DNA from: Calothrix membranacea FACHB-236
GTDB taxonomy: Bacteria; Cyanobacteriota; Cyanobacteriia; Cyanobacteriales; Nostocaceae
DNA length: 64,000 nt
Assembly (NCBI RefSeq): GCF_014696315.1
Contig: NZ_JACJPX010000021.1
Coordinates: 1 to 64,000, forward strand
Reading direction: 5' to 3'
In this document: in pieces, positions 19,204-29,028 of the stretch
Position numbering within the stretch: position 1 is the stretch's first letter
Layout of the letters: each line of letters opens with the position of its first letter
Notes under the pieces: model-generated
The model's database searches: none
Seen by the model: the letters and a program-made list of their open reading frames with translations, nothing else
What the model was told of the DNA's origin: nothing
Translations under genes and position numbers: made by a program

Positions 19204-20859
19204 ATGTCTTCTGGTTCCTCTGGTCGTTATCAAAGCAGAATTTTTAACTTCGTCCACCAGCAATCTCGGCGGTTGACAGAACAGTTGGAACACACCATTC
19301 GGTATGTACAAGTGGCTACAAAATGGGGTGTTGAGTTAATACTTTACCCGATATACCTGCTGTTGCAGCCAGAGCAATCATCAGAGAGAACTCTGTCTAG
19401 TAAAGAACCGCCAACAAAGTTACAGTTAGAAGCCGAAACTCCTCCACCTGCGGACACCCCCATTCAGAATGTACTAGAGACTGTCAAAAATTTGCCATTT
19501 ACGGAAAATACAACTACATCTTCAAACAGTATATCTACACCTAACAAGCCCTTAGTGTTTTTAGAATCTTTGTGGTTGCAATTTTTACCTGAGTCACCCA
19601 GCAATAACTCTACTGTTTCGCCATCATTGACTATTTTAGATAATCCGGCAGGCAGTCTCAACCCCTCACCGCAATATCAAATGGTGCAGGGAATTGCCAC
19701 AGATTTAGAAAATCGCAATTTATTACTTATTACTGCCGATAATGAAACTCTAGATATTTTAACCCCGCAACAGCAAGCAAAATTAGAAAATTTAATCATT
19801 AATGAAATTGCTAACTATTGGCGTACTTGGCGTTTATTAGAAACCAAAAAACAAGCTAATTTATTACCAGAAATTGAACGCTTATTAACCAAGCTTACTG
19901 GTAGTAAACCAGAAGAAACACCAGCTTTAGCTCCTGGTGATGTAATTGAAGAGGTAGTAGAACAAGAAGCTGTACCAAATGCTCCTAAGGCGTTAGCATT
20001 TTTAGATAAAGTTGTCGCAAAATGGGAATCAAATATTGTAGTACCAATGCAACAACGTAGCCAAGAAATTATCCAAGTCGCTCAAACTCAATTTAATATT
20101 TTTCTTTATGGTAAAGAACAACTAGCCGCTAGAGGACAATTAACAGTCCCGGCTGATAATTTAGAAACTCAAACGCCAAATATTCCCGCTTTGATAGCAG
20201 CGGCGATAAATTACTTTTTTGGTATTGGTAGCGCTCAAAAACTAGGTAATAAAGAAACGAGAAATCAGCTTACAGGTAAAAAATTACCCCATTTTCCTAT
20301 TAAATCGTCTAAAAATAATCCACTAGTAAATAAAGTTTCTACCCCAGATCCTTGGTTGACATGGGATGATTTATTTGGTGAGTCTGAAACTGCTGTAGTA
20401 CAGCCAGCTAAACTTTCCACAAAACCAAATTCTGCTTTACCTGCTAATCCATCAGCAATACCTGCTATACCAAAAAATTTAGTTAAGAGTTATCAAAACT
20501 TTTTACAACAACCACAAAAAGATGCTGGGTTAGTACAACAGAAAAAACCTACTCGCAATCTTACTTCTACTAACAAAAAATCCAGCAAAGTTACTGCTAT
20601 TAAGCGAACTCCTGCGTCTATTTCTCAACCTAAATCTCAAACTACCAGTGTTAGTCAAAAAGGCGAAATTGCTCAGCATCAAAAAACTACTCAAGTTGAA
20701 GCGCAGCCAGATTGGATAGAAACTAAAGCCACCCTAATTGAATATGAAAAGCACATCTTAGAGCAAATTCTAGAATGGCTCGATACTATTATGCTGTGGT
20801 TAGAAGAAATAGCTTTAAATATGATTAGTTTTTTCAAAGGTTTATTGCGGATTAAGTAA
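19204..20859 (+). CDS. conserved-looking protein of unknown function
   Basis: 551 residues; I do not recognise a catalytic family. The N-terminus is a basic amphipathic stretch (YQSRIFNFVHQQSRRLTEQL) and VELILYPIYLLL could touch the membrane. The middle is Ser/Thr/Pro-rich and low in complexity. Islands that look conserved are WRTWRLLETKK, AFLDKVVAKWES, DPWLTWDDLFG, and the C-terminal helical block IEYEKHILEQILEWLDTIMLWLEEIAL, which contains evenly spaced Trp and could form a helical bundle. It is divergent from the mannosidase, about 105 bases from that gene's preferred start, so the two may share a control region. The ATG at 19204 is clear. Confidence 0.6.
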   Translation: MSSGSSGRYQSRIFNFVHQQSRRLTEQLEHTIRYVQVATKWGVELILYPIYLLLQPEQSSERTLSSKEPPTKLQLEAETPPPADTPIQNVLETVKNLPFTENTTTSSNSISTPNKPLVFLESLWLQFLPESPSNNSTVSPSLTILDNPAGSLNPSPQYQMVQGIATDLENRNLLLITADNETLDILTPQQQAKLENLIINEIANYWRTWRLLETKKQANLLPEIERLLTKLTGSKPEETPALAPGDVIEEVVEQEAVPNAPKALAFLDKVVAKWESNIVVPMQQRSQEIIQVAQTQFNIFLYGKEQLAARGQLTVPADNLETQTPNIPALIAAAINYFFGIGSAQKLGNKETRNQLTGKKLPHFPIKSSKNNPLVNKVSTPDPWLTWDDLFGESETAVVQPAKLSTKPNSALPANPSAIPAIPKNLVKSYQNFLQQPQKDAGLVQQKKPTRNLTSTNKKSSKVTAIKRTPASISQPKSQTTSVSQKGEIAQHQKTTQVEAQPDWIETKATLIEYEKHILEQILEWLDTIMLWLEEIALNMISFFKGLLRIK

Positions 20860-20935
20860 GGGGTGCAATTAAAGATAGCTGGTAAAGGCTGTTATTAGTC
20901 ATTGGTCATTAGTCATTAGTAAATATTCAGTAGGG

Positions 20936-20986
20936 GAGCCACTGCTTTGCGCGGGTTTCCCTCGTTGTACCAAGTGGCGTTGTGTT
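20936..20986. repeat. palindromic repeat (second copy of the 49-base family)
   Basis: gagccactgctttgcgcggg ... accaagtggcgttg is a diverged relative of the elements at 16084-16132 and 22603-22650. It lies about 80 bases after the 551-residue gene and just after gtcattagtcattag heptamers. Confidence 0.65.
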
Positions 20987-21104
20987 ACGGCTGTGCAAGA
21001 ATTTCGGAACTTAAGAGAGTGAGAATTAGCAGTAACGCACCATCTTTCTCGATGCATTCAGAGACTTATACCAAATCAAATGTTTCATACTTCATCCTTT
21101 TTTA

Positions 21105-21776
21105 CTATTCAACTTGCTTGAGTAATTTCTGTACTAATTCCACCGCGAGGGTTTTGTACCCGAATTTTTCAAACAAAACCACCATTTTATCTGCTTCATA
21201 GCGCATTACTTGCCCTTTACCATAGCTAGTATGAATTACATAGCTATTAATGGGAAAAGGTTGAAAAGTATCTGTCTCCACAGTGATTCCCGCTAGACAG
21301 TGGTAATCAGGACGAAAATCATGTCCCCACTTACTAATACAATGAGCTTCATCAATTACAAATAGAGAAGGCTTGGCATTAACCAATTTTTCTACTACTT
21401 CTTGATTGTTGAATTGCTCTGGAGAGAGAAACAGAAATTCTATTTGTTGGTTTTCTAATTCAGCGAAAATTTCTTGGCGTTGAGAATTAGAAATCGTCGA
21501 GTTAACCGCAGCTGCTCTTGCTATATTTTGTTCTTTTATTGCTTCTACTTGGTCACGCTGAAGTGCTAGCAAGGGAGAAATAACTATTGTTATACCAGGA
21601 ATTAATAGCGCTGCAATTTGATAAATTGCCGATTTCCCTGAACCAGTAGGCATTACAGCTAAAGTATCTCGTCCCTCAAGAACTGCTTTTATCACTTCTT
21701 GTTGTGCAGGACGTAAGCGATCGTAGCCAAAGGTTTGTTGAGCAATCTGGTGAAGATTTTGTCGCTGTTTAGCCAT
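21105..21776 (-). pseudogene. RecQ-family helicase with internal deletion
   Basis: 223 residues against about 480-700 for the family. The first 158 residues are a good RecQ N-terminus: [11 protein letters not shown], Walker A MPTGSGKS (44-49), [17 protein letters not shown], Walker B DEAH (142-145), [11 protein letters not shown]. The sequence then jumps to a short C-terminal module ([43 protein letters not shown]) that I associate with the far end of cyanobacterial RecQ-like proteins. The whole second RecA domain (motifs IV-VI) and zinc region are missing, with the frame kept. It cannot be a normal helicase: a decaying gene, or possibly a small DNA-binding remnant. Confidence 0.7.
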
Positions 21777-21891
21777 AGGTTATTGCTACCGCTTATAGGG
21801 TTCCTGATCGCTACTAACTGCGATTTTATTACCCCAGACTTTCAGGTGTTTCTGTCTATGGATGGGGGTATGAAATAGCTAGGAGGAAATA

Positions 21892-22560
21892 TTGTTGGTA
21901 ATTGGGGGAATGGGATCAGCCAACGAAGGCATAAAAATATCTCTACTCTTTCAACAGTCAGCACAATTTTTCAGGCAAATGGCAAGTGGTATGCAAACCG
22001 AAACAGAAGCGCGAGCGATCGCACCAGCAGTTCAAGGAATCGCTAATACTCTTCGGCTCACAGGCTGGATTACCTTCTGGGTACAGTTGGGACTGGCCGT
22101 AGTTTCTGGCTTATCTTTGCTGTTTGCAGCGACTGGCCGAGGCTTTAGCGATCAACCAAATGCAGGCCTTGGGGTGGGCATATTTTGGGCTGCATCTGGA
22201 ATTATTGTTTTATTATTCAGCATCTATTGGAATTTTCGTTACACACGCTTAGGTAAGCGTTTAGGAAATCCTAATCCGGCTCTACATCCCAGCAAAGCAG
22301 ATACAGTAAGTGCAATTCGCCTAGGAATTATCGCCGCTTTAATCGGCATACTTTTAACTCTCTTGGGTGCTGGTGCGACTTTAGGCGTATTAGTGGCAAA
22401 ATCTATCTCCCAACCTCCCGGAGTCGCCATCACTGACCCTTATAAAATTATCCGCGCGCTTGATGTTTTTGTAGCAGTAGCGAACATCAACGGAATTGCG
22501 GCTCACTTTGTCAGTGCTGTCGCTTCGCTATGGCTATTAGAACGGGTACATCAACACTAA
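21892..22560 (+). CDS. DUF3611 family membrane protein
   Basis: About 222 residues with four hydrophobic segments (near 57-80, 95-115, 144-170 and 195-215). RLTGWITFWVQLGLAVVSGLSLLFA and the ISQPPGVAITDPYKIIRALDVFVAVANIN C-terminal stretch mark DUF3611, a family of cyanobacteria and chloroplasts distantly linked to Tic21-type envelope proteins. A perfect AGGAGG at 21881-21886 fits TTG at 21892 or 21895; an ATG at 21910 is the alternative. Function unproven. Divergent from the RecQ remnant, about 115 bases away. Confidence 0.75.
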   Translation: MLVIGGMGSANEGIKISLLFQQSAQFFRQMASGMQTETEARAIAPAVQGIANTLRLTGWITFWVQLGLAVVSGLSLLFAATGRGFSDQPNAGLGVGIFWAASGIIVLLFSIYWNFRYTRLGKRLGNPNPALHPSKADTVSAIRLGIIAALIGILLTLLGAGATLGVLVAKSISQPPGVAITDPYKIIRALDVFVAVANINGIAAHFVSAVASLWLLERVHQH

Positions 22561-22945
22561 GTTGAAAATGGTCATGGGGCATGGGGCATTGGGCATTGGG
22601 GAGGCAGTGCGTTGCGGGGGTTCCCCCCGTTGTAGCAACTGCCGTCATTGGAAACACAGATTTTCATGCTTGGTTGTGCCAAAATCTGGCGTGAATGACT
22701 AGCTTGAAAGACTAAAGTATGTACCCCAGCGGGGAAGCAAGCTACGCCTAACGTCTCCGCAGGAGAAATATCAAGTATGGAATAAAACTATAAACTCAAG
22801 CTGATTCAAGTATAATTACATAATTTTTCTGCTTGCAATGCTTGCCAAGGAAAACTTTTACCTATGAATACACAACATGGTAGTGTATGAAGAATTACGC
22901 ATTGGTATCTACAATTTTGAATTTTGAATTCCCCTAAGGGGTTGA
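22561..22945. other. repeat-rich intergenic region
   Basis: Holds gggcatg/gggcatt heptamers (22574-22600), a copy of the gcgttgcgggggttcccc palindrome (22603-22650), and a ctacgcctaacgtctccgc palindromic motif (22748-22768). No gene seen between these convergent genes. Confidence 0.65.
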
Positions 22946-24337
22946 CTATTCTATTTGTAAAACAACCAAAGTCATGTCATCGGTATTTTGTTTTTCATCA
23001 CCAATGAATTGTTGAACTTGGTCGAACAAGTAATCTACAATTTCTTCTGGCCCATCACAATACCGACAAGCAGCGCTGAAGGAAGCAACGAAGTTTTCTT
23101 CATCAAAGCGATCGCCTCCAGCGGCGGCGGCATCTGTTAAGCCATCTGTATAGTAAATAATTGTATCCCCAGGTTCTAGTTGTGCCTGGGCATCTTCATA
23201 TTGGCTATTGGCATCCAAACCAATCAGCATCCCCAAGGTATCTAACCGAGTTACAGTTTTTGTAGCTGCGTGCCACCATAAAGGTGGATTATGTGCCGCA
23301 TTACTGTAAGACAAAATTCGGGTGTGGGGATTATATTCTGAATAAAATAGTGTCACGAATCGGTGCGAATTTTCTAAATCCGCATACATGACTCTATTTA
23401 AATTTTGCAAGATCCGCGATGGAGAATTACCGTGTAATACTTCTCCCCTCAACATTCCTCGCATCATCGTCATAATTAGGCCAGCGGGGACTCCTTTACC
23501 CATCACATCCCCAATTACCAAACCCCAAGAACCAGTTTCTAAACCATTCTGATTATTTAAATTAATTTGATTTTGATTTGTAGCAATAAAGTCGTAGTAA
23601 TCTCCGCCTACACGATTAGCTGGTTTACAACGTGCAGCTAAGGCTGCACCAGGAATTGAGGGACATTGACGTGGTAGCAGTCGGCGTTGAATTTCTGCGC
23701 CAATTTCTAATTCTTGATCTAAACGTTCTTTTTTTCTCAGTTCTACTGCTAGTTCATCGTTTTCAATGGCTACAGCAGTTTGATCAGCTACTAGCCGGAC
23801 TAACTTTTGTCTAGTTTCTGTCCAACTATATTCAGGATCGCGGCTTAAAACATAAAGCCATCCCCGTTCTGTATGCTTTACCAAAATTGCTGTGCCAAAT
23901 ATTTGCACATCTGGCCCCAAATAACGATGCATCTGATCGTCTAAAATTCCCGTGGCGGTTGTTAGTGGGGCGCTATTTTGTAAAAGTGTGATTTGACTAG
24001 TAGCTGTTTCTAAGGCTTTACGAATATTCCGACGCTGTCCGCTGTCTTGCCAGTGTAGTTGTTCTAATCTGACTTGACCGTTTGGTTTATAAAGAAATAG
24101 GGCGCTGCCATCCCCATCTGTAACTCTGGTTGCCATCAGCGGTATCAATTCCAAAAATTGATTCAAATTATTAAAACTTCTGAGGGCAAATCCTAAAGAA
24201 CTTAACAAATCCTGAATTTTGTTCTGTTCACGGTGCAGCCTTGCCACGAGTTCTTTCAATGCGACAACTGGAGTTACATCCGTCGTAGCACCATTATTAC
24301 TATCAGTGGGTTGAGAGGGCAGTTGAGACACAATCAC
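22946..24337 (-). CDS. GAF-domain PP2C/SpoIIE-type serine phosphatase
   Basis: 463 residues. An N-terminal coiled region (ALKELVARLHREQNKIQDLL) is followed by a GAF-like sensor (about 60-195), a linker coil (KKERLDQELEIGAEIQRRLLP), and a SpoIIE/RsbU phosphatase domain with RVGGDYYDF, GDVMGKGVPAGL, NAAHNPPLWW, YTDGLTDA and NTDDMTLVVL supplying the metal-binding aspartates. Such proteins dephosphorylate anti-sigma-factor antagonists in partner-switching pathways. No antagonist or anti-sigma gene is adjacent. It starts with GTG and has no obvious binding site. It belongs to the same minus-strand direction as ftsY, nusB and DUF502 but is separated by 1.4 kb. Confidence 0.88.
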   Translation of the reverse strand: MIVSQLPSQPTDSNNGATTDVTPVVALKELVARLHREQNKIQDLLSSLGFALRSFNNLNQFLELIPLMATRVTDGDGSALFLYKPNGQVRLEQLHWQDSGQRRNIRKALETATSQITLLQNSAPLTTATGILDDQMHRYLGPDVQIFGTAILVKHTERGWLYVLSRDPEYSWTETRQKLVRLVADQTAVAIENDELAVELRKKERLDQELEIGAEIQRRLLPRQCPSIPGAALAARCKPANRVGGDYYDFIATNQNQINLNNQNGLETGSWGLVIGDVMGKGVPAGLIMTMMRGMLRGEVLHGNSPSRILQNLNRVMYADLENSHRFVTLFYSEYNPHTRILSYSNAAHNPPLWWHAATKTVTRLDTLGMLIGLDANSQYEDAQAQLEPGDTIIYYTDGLTDAAAAGGDRFDEENFVASFSAACRYCDGPEEIVDYLFDQVQQFIGDEKQNTDDMTLVVLQIE

Positions 24338-25718
24338 AGGTATTATTACATTTTAATAAAGGCAAACTTTTAGATTACTGATAAATCCTTTGGCTTTAGC
24401 ATTGCTAAACCATATTGGGGCAAGATTTGTCATTTTAGCAAGAGTAGAAAGACGTAAGCCGTTAATTATATAAGTATTGCATTTGCTGATTATATTTCTT
24501 GTTAAAGATAGTAATTATAACTAATGTAATTTTCTTCATAAACTACAACGTCAAACTCCGCAGTTTCCGGCAGACACTAGCAAAATTGTAATTTTTTCAT
24601 AAGCTAATTACTCAGTTGTATATCTGGCAACAGAAAAATTCTTTTTGACGAAAATAATATATTACGTTGCCAGTTGGATTTTTGGGGGTGAGGGGTCTGA
24701 GGCATGGGGGGTATGAGGGTCTATCTAGAGGTTGAGAACCATGAAAATGGCATCCAGCCCCAAGTTAAAAATATGTAAATAAATTGTGCTAAGAGGCAGT
24801 ACTAAAAGCAATATTCCTCAGCGATCGCACACCTTTGAGAATATCAGCCCTTAACTTTTAAGCCTAAAGGCTGAGACAGAATTTTGTATTTTTATAAACA
24901 TATTTTACACCTTTAAATTTTGTACAGAGAATAATCGGAGACTTCATAAAAAGTAGAGACTGATAATACACTTAAGAGTTTCTACTGATTGCTGACAACA
25001 ATGTACTGTTGACTGAGCAATTATGCAAAGGGTTATGGGTACTTACTTTGCCTAGAAACGAGCCTAGATTTGCACAGGAATGCCTGAAACTTTCTGCTGG
25101 TGAGGGTTTAAGGATATCCCAATAATTAAAATCTGAAAACCTCTACACCCTCATACCCTGAAACTTTTTTTCAGGTACCTGTAAAGCTAGGAAAACTAGT
25201 AAGGCTATCACTAGGTTGGTAGCTAACCTAAGCGATGAATAGCCTTTCGCCTGTGGAAAAGGTTACAGAGTTTTCTCGGCGGCAAGTAACTATTGCCATG
25301 CTACTAGTAACTTCATCATTAGGAAGTAAAAACGCAGCATTAGAGTAGAATTCTAGCAAAGGTTGTACGAATGTGCGAAAAAAACAATTTTTTTTAGAAT
25401 TTAACCTATTGATGAGGAGTTGCTAGTACTGAAAATCGAGTACTAAAACCAAAGCACTAAGGTGAGGTAAAGATAATTGTAGGGGCACAAATATGTTCAT
25501 TGGTGTCAACTTAAGCTAAAAGCTAGATGGGGCGGGCGTTGTACAAATACCCTCGCCCTCATCCCCTAACCCCTTCTCCCGCAGGAGAAGGGGAATTAAA
25601 TCTCTTGCTCCCCTCTCCTGGTGGGAGCGGGTTTCACATTAAGTTGACACAGGTAAAATATGTTGTGCCCCTAGCCTTGTACTTCATGTACCAGAAATCC
25701 TAACTGACAAATTTTCAA
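24338..25718. other. 1.4 kb gene-free region upstream of the phosphatase
   Basis: No reading frame worth calling. A hairpin cctgaaa/tttcagg sits at 25157-25175 with a poly-T loop. The segment 24950-25430 is less AT-rich and could hide an untranslated RNA, but I could not match it to tmRNA, 6S, SRP or RNase P RNA. The right end holds the insertion-like element at 25489-25664. Confidence 0.5.
25489..25664. mobile_element. MITE-like element inserted in a hairpin repeat
   Basis: aaatatgtt occurs at 25489-25497 and 25656-25664. Between them, gtgtcaacttaa (25503-25514) and ttaagttgacac (25639-25650) form perfect 12-base inverted repeats near the ends of a 158-base segment. Removing one direct repeat plus the segment restores aggggcacaa-atatg-ttgtgcccct, a perfect hairpin (arms at 25481-25490 and 25663-25672). 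This reads as insertion of a non-coding element with a 9-base target duplication. The interior holds the common ccctcatcccctaacccctt repeat and tctcccgcaggaga. Confidence 0.75.
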
Positions 25719-27428
25719 TCAGCCATTTAGGAGTGCTTCGACAAACTCGTAGCTAGAAAAGGGACGCAAGTCTTCAATACCTTCACCTGCACCGATAAAG
25801 CGAATTGGTAAACCTAGCTGCTGCACTACAGCCAGCGCCACGCCTCCCTTTGCAGTACCATCCAACTTAGTTAACACTACGCCACTGAGTTGAGCTGCTT
25901 GGGAGAAAACCTCAGCTTGCCGCAATCCATTTTGACCTAAAGTAGAGTCGAGAACTAGCAGTGATTCGACTTTGGCATTAGGAGCTTTTTTATCGATAAT
26001 CCGGCGAATTTTACTAAGTTCATCCATTAAATTTTTCTTGTTTTGTAATCGTCCTGCGGTATCAACCAGCAGTAACTCAGTGTCCCTAGCTTGGGCAGCT
26101 GCGATCGCATCAAATACCACGGCGGCTGGATCTGTATTTTTGCCTGGATTAGAAATTACTTCCACACCGCTTCTAGTACCCCACACTTTCACCTGTTCCA
26201 CAGCCGCAGCCCGGAAGGTATCAGCAGCACCAATTAAGCATTTATAACCAGATTTTTGGGCGAGGTGGGCGATTTTACCAATAGTTGTAGTTTTACCGGC
26301 ACCATTTACACCAGTAATTAACCAAATATTTAAGGTTTCCTTTTCTGGGGCAAAGTTGGGTTTGTGGGTTGTTTTTACGGGATTATCCAACATATCCCGG
26401 AGAATTGTTTTCAGATAGGCGATCGCTTCTTCTGGACGGGTAACTTCTTCGCGTAATTTTTGTTGTAGCGAACTAATAATTAAATCTGTCGCCTCCACAC
26501 CCACATCTGCTTGTAGGAGTAATGCCTCAATTTCTGCTACAGCAGCTTGGTTTAGCGGCCCTTGACCAACAATCGCCTTTAGTTGGTTTAAAATATTGCG
26601 CCGGGTTTTATCTAATCCTTGGCGTAATTTTTTCAACCAAGTAATTTCTTCCAGAGAAATATCTTCTGCTCGCCTACCTTGAGCTGCTAAGATTTCTGCT
26701 GACCAGACAAAACCTTCATCAAAGTCCAGTCCGAGAATTTCTGCAGTTGTCTGTGGTGTTGGGGTTGATGTGGCCGCAACTGGCTGTACTATCTCTGGTT
26801 CTGGTACTTCAATAGCACTGGCGATTAATCTTTCCTGCTTTGCTTGTCGTTCCGCCGCCGCCCGTTCTAAGAAGGACAAGTTTGCTGCTGTTGGCTGTGT
26901 TGTTTCTGGGGTAGAAATAGATTCTTCTGTAGCTGCTGTTTCTACCGCACTCACCATTAATTCTTCTGGGCTAGTAACATCTGGTGTTGCAGGAATTTCT
27001 TCTATAGAAGAAACCGCTACAGTTTCTGGTTCGTTACCAGATAATTCCTCAACAGTTGTTGACTCACCAATTGCATCTAATTCTAAGGGTTGCGTAGTTT
27101 CTGCAACTGCCGCAGGTTCCTCAGTAATTGTTTCACTCACAGTGGCATCTATTTCTTCTGGTGATGCTGTTTCTGTTAATGCTGCTGGTGCAGTTTCAAC
27201 TTCAGCCTCAGCAGCAGAAGTTTCCACCTCTTGGGATTGCTGTTTTTGCTGAATATTTTTATAAGCGGCTTTCGCAAAAGCTAACAAATCTGCCGCTGTG
27301 TCTGGTGTAGTTGACGTTTCTGCTGGTTCTGGTTGGGGTTCGGAAACAGCAGGGGTTTCTTCCTGCTGTTGTTGCGAGGGAACATCAGAGGAATCGTTAT
27401 ATTGACGGCGGAACCAATTAAAAACCAT
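25719..27428 (-). CDS. ftsY: signal recognition particle receptor FtsY
   Basis: 569 residues, longer than most because of an acidic, Thr/Glu-rich N-terminal region (about 1-220). The NG domain follows: a helical N part, then the SRP-type GTPase with GVNGAGKTTTIGKIA (P loop), DTFRAAAVEQ, DTAGR, and TKLDGTAKGG. It docks the SRP-ribosome complex at the membrane for cotranslational insertion, heavily used for thylakoid proteins. The ATG is clear. It is probably cotranscribed after nusB, 150 bases upstream, in an arrangement with DUF502 that is common in cyanobacteria. Confidence 0.97.
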   Translation of the reverse strand: MVFNWFRRQYNDSSDVPSQQQQEETPAVSEPQPEPAETSTTPDTAADLLAFAKAAYKNIQQKQQSQEVETSAAEAEVETAPAALTETASPEEIDATVSETITEEPAAVAETTQPLELDAIGESTTVEELSGNEPETVAVSSIEEIPATPDVTSPEELMVSAVETAATEESISTPETTQPTAANLSFLERAAAERQAKQERLIASAIEVPEPEIVQPVAATSTPTPQTTAEILGLDFDEGFVWSAEILAAQGRRAEDISLEEITWLKKLRQGLDKTRRNILNQLKAIVGQGPLNQAAVAEIEALLLQADVGVEATDLIISSLQQKLREEVTRPEEAIAYLKTILRDMLDNPVKTTHKPNFAPEKETLNIWLITGVNGAGKTTTIGKIAHLAQKSGYKCLIGAADTFRAAAVEQVKVWGTRSGVEVISNPGKNTDPAAVVFDAIAAAQARDTELLLVDTAGRLQNKKNLMDELSKIRRIIDKKAPNAKVESLLVLDSTLGQNGLRQAEVFSQAAQLSGVVLTKLDGTAKGGVALAVVQQLGLPIRFIGAGEGIEDLRPFSSYEFVEALLNG

Positions 27429-27577
27429 TGCAGCTAGTGAGATTAGTTGTAATTTAAGTAAGAGTTATAAGTTATGAGTGTAATTGAATTCCTGACTTTT
27501 TCTTGGTGTGAAAACCGCCAGGAGATCATCACTACTCATATCTCACTCTTAACTCAAAACTTAGCACTAATAAAACG

Positions 27578-28207
27578 CTATGCAGTCTTTTTCTGCTCCG
27601 TGAATCGGCGCAGTACGCCATTAATAAACCGATGACCTTCGTCTCCGCTGTAGCGTTTGGCTAATTCCACTGCTTCATTGATAGCTACACTATCGGGTAA
27701 GCCTAAAAACAGCATTTCTGCGACAGCAATTCTTAGAATATCCCGATCAATTTGAGCCAAGCGAGTTACTTGCCAATCTACTAGTGCAGTAGAAATATGT
27801 TCATCGATAATATTTCGTTCTTCGTTAACTGTCTTAACAATTTGGATAGCGTATCTGCTAACTGTTTTATCTTGATTGGCGAGTTGAATCAGTTCCGGAA
27901 ACTCTACGGCTGCACCCAATTGATTGATGGCGGTTTGGGTTGCGGCGATCGCTTCTTGTAACATTGTCCTCGCACTATTTAAGTCAGACGCACGCGTTTG
28001 ACTAGTTAAAAGGCGATCGTGACTGCGTTGTAGTTCACCTGCTGCATTATCCAAATTATCTTGGACTTCCGATCTCAGAGTACGTACTGCCGCTAATACT
28101 AACTTCGGGAGTTGTTCTTCTGTGAGTTTCTTGGGGTTAACTGGCAACTGACTGAGGCTTAACAGCGCTAGTTCACGCGCCAGTTGCTGTGGTTTACGGT
28201 CTTGCAT
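27578..28207 (-). CDS. nusB: transcription antitermination factor NusB
   Basis: 209 residues. The C-terminal two thirds are classical NusB ([51 protein letters not shown]). The N-terminal [13 protein letters not shown] begins the fold, with a cyanobacterial insertion of about 60 helical residues in between. NusB binds BoxA RNA with S10 to prevent termination in rRNA operons. It lies between DUF502 and ftsY on one strand. ATG start. Confidence 0.95.
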   Translation of the reverse strand: MQDRKPQQLARELALLSLSQLPVNPKKLTEEQLPKLVLAAVRTLRSEVQDNLDNAAGELQRSHDRLLTSQTRASDLNSARTMLQEAIAATQTAINQLGAAVEFPELIQLANQDKTVSRYAIQIVKTVNEERNIIDEHISTALVDWQVTRLAQIDRDILRIAVAEMLFLGLPDSVAINEAVELAKRYSGDEGHRFINGVLRRFTEQKKTA

Positions 28208-28299
28208 AAAAGTAAGTTGGAGTTAGTTAAGACTGATAAAAGTAGGGAGAACGAATTGAGGAGTCTATAGATTTTGCTATAGTCAGACAACCATATTAT

Positions 28300-29028
28300 C
28301 TATTTGTTGGTAACTTTCTCCGAGTGATTTGAATTTTCTACTAGGGGGATGATTTTTGACTTTGTTTCTAGTGCTGTTACGTCCTCTTGAGAGATGGCTA
28401 TAACTGTATTAGGGGCGACAATACCACCAGAAACTACTATTTTAAAAGCATCTTCTATGGACATCGAAAGGGATATCACCTCATCTTCAGGAACGATCGC
28501 ATACCATCCTGTAGTGGGGTTGGGAGTTGTGGGGATAAAAACACTCAACATCGGACGAGACATTTGAGCTTGAATCTCATTGCTGATGATACCCGTCACA
28601 AAAGCGATCGCCCATACTCCTCGCCTGGGATACTCTAGCAAAATTACACGGCGAAATTTGCCAGGAGAATCTTTGAGCAGCGTTTCTAAAAGCTGTTTTA
28701 GGGTTTTATATACCTGTCCAGCTAAAGGAATGGCTTGCAAAACCTGTTCGCCAAAATCTAGTAACCACCGCCCCGCAATATTTCGCGCCATCAAGCCAAT
28801 TACAAGAATACTCAGCAGTGGTACAGCTAACCCAACTCCTAAATTCAGTATATTTACTAGTATAGGATGCAATCCCTCAAACGGGTTGAGTTGTTTGGGA
28901 ATTTGGGTAAGAAAGTTAATGACCCAACTGGCAATGGTAATAGTTAGCCAGATTGTAGTTGCTAGGGGAATTACTACCAACAACCCAGCAATCAGGTCAT
29001 TTTTTAAGTCCTGTTTTAGGCGATTCAT
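28300..29028 (-). CDS. DUF502 family membrane protein
   Basis: 242 residues from the ATG at 29028 (a TTG two codons earlier is also open). LKNDLIAGLLVVIPLATTIWLT and a second hydrophobic segment (about 58-85) mark two membrane spans; after them come FGEQVLQAIPLAGQVYKTLKQLLETL, VILLEYPRRGVWAIAFVTG, VFIPTTPNPTTGWYAIVPEDEV and MSIEDAFKIVVSGGIV, all hallmarks of DUF502. Homologues occur in chloroplast membranes (COV1/LCV-like). Function unknown. It is the first gene of the DUF502-nusB-ftsY unit. Confidence 0.88.
   Translation of the reverse strand: MNRLKQDLKNDLIAGLLVVIPLATTIWLTITIASWVINFLTQIPKQLNPFEGLHPILVNILNLGVGLAVPLLSILVIGLMARNIAGRWLLDFGEQVLQAIPLAGQVYKTLKQLLETLLKDSPGKFRRVILLEYPRRGVWAIAFVTGIISNEIQAQMSRPMLSVFIPTTPNPTTGWYAIVPEDEVISLSMSIEDAFKIVVSGGIVAPNTVIAISQEDVTALETKSKIIPLVENSNHSEKVTNK

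Noticed and set aside
24950-25430. tmRNA, SRP RNA or RNase P RNA
   Set aside because: No tRNA-like ends, tag frame, or conserved loops of those RNAs were found by eye.
26770-27252. Ser/Ala-rich protein opposite ftsY
   Set aside because: Mirror of the acidic low-complexity region of ftsY; codon bias of the opposite strand keeps it open.
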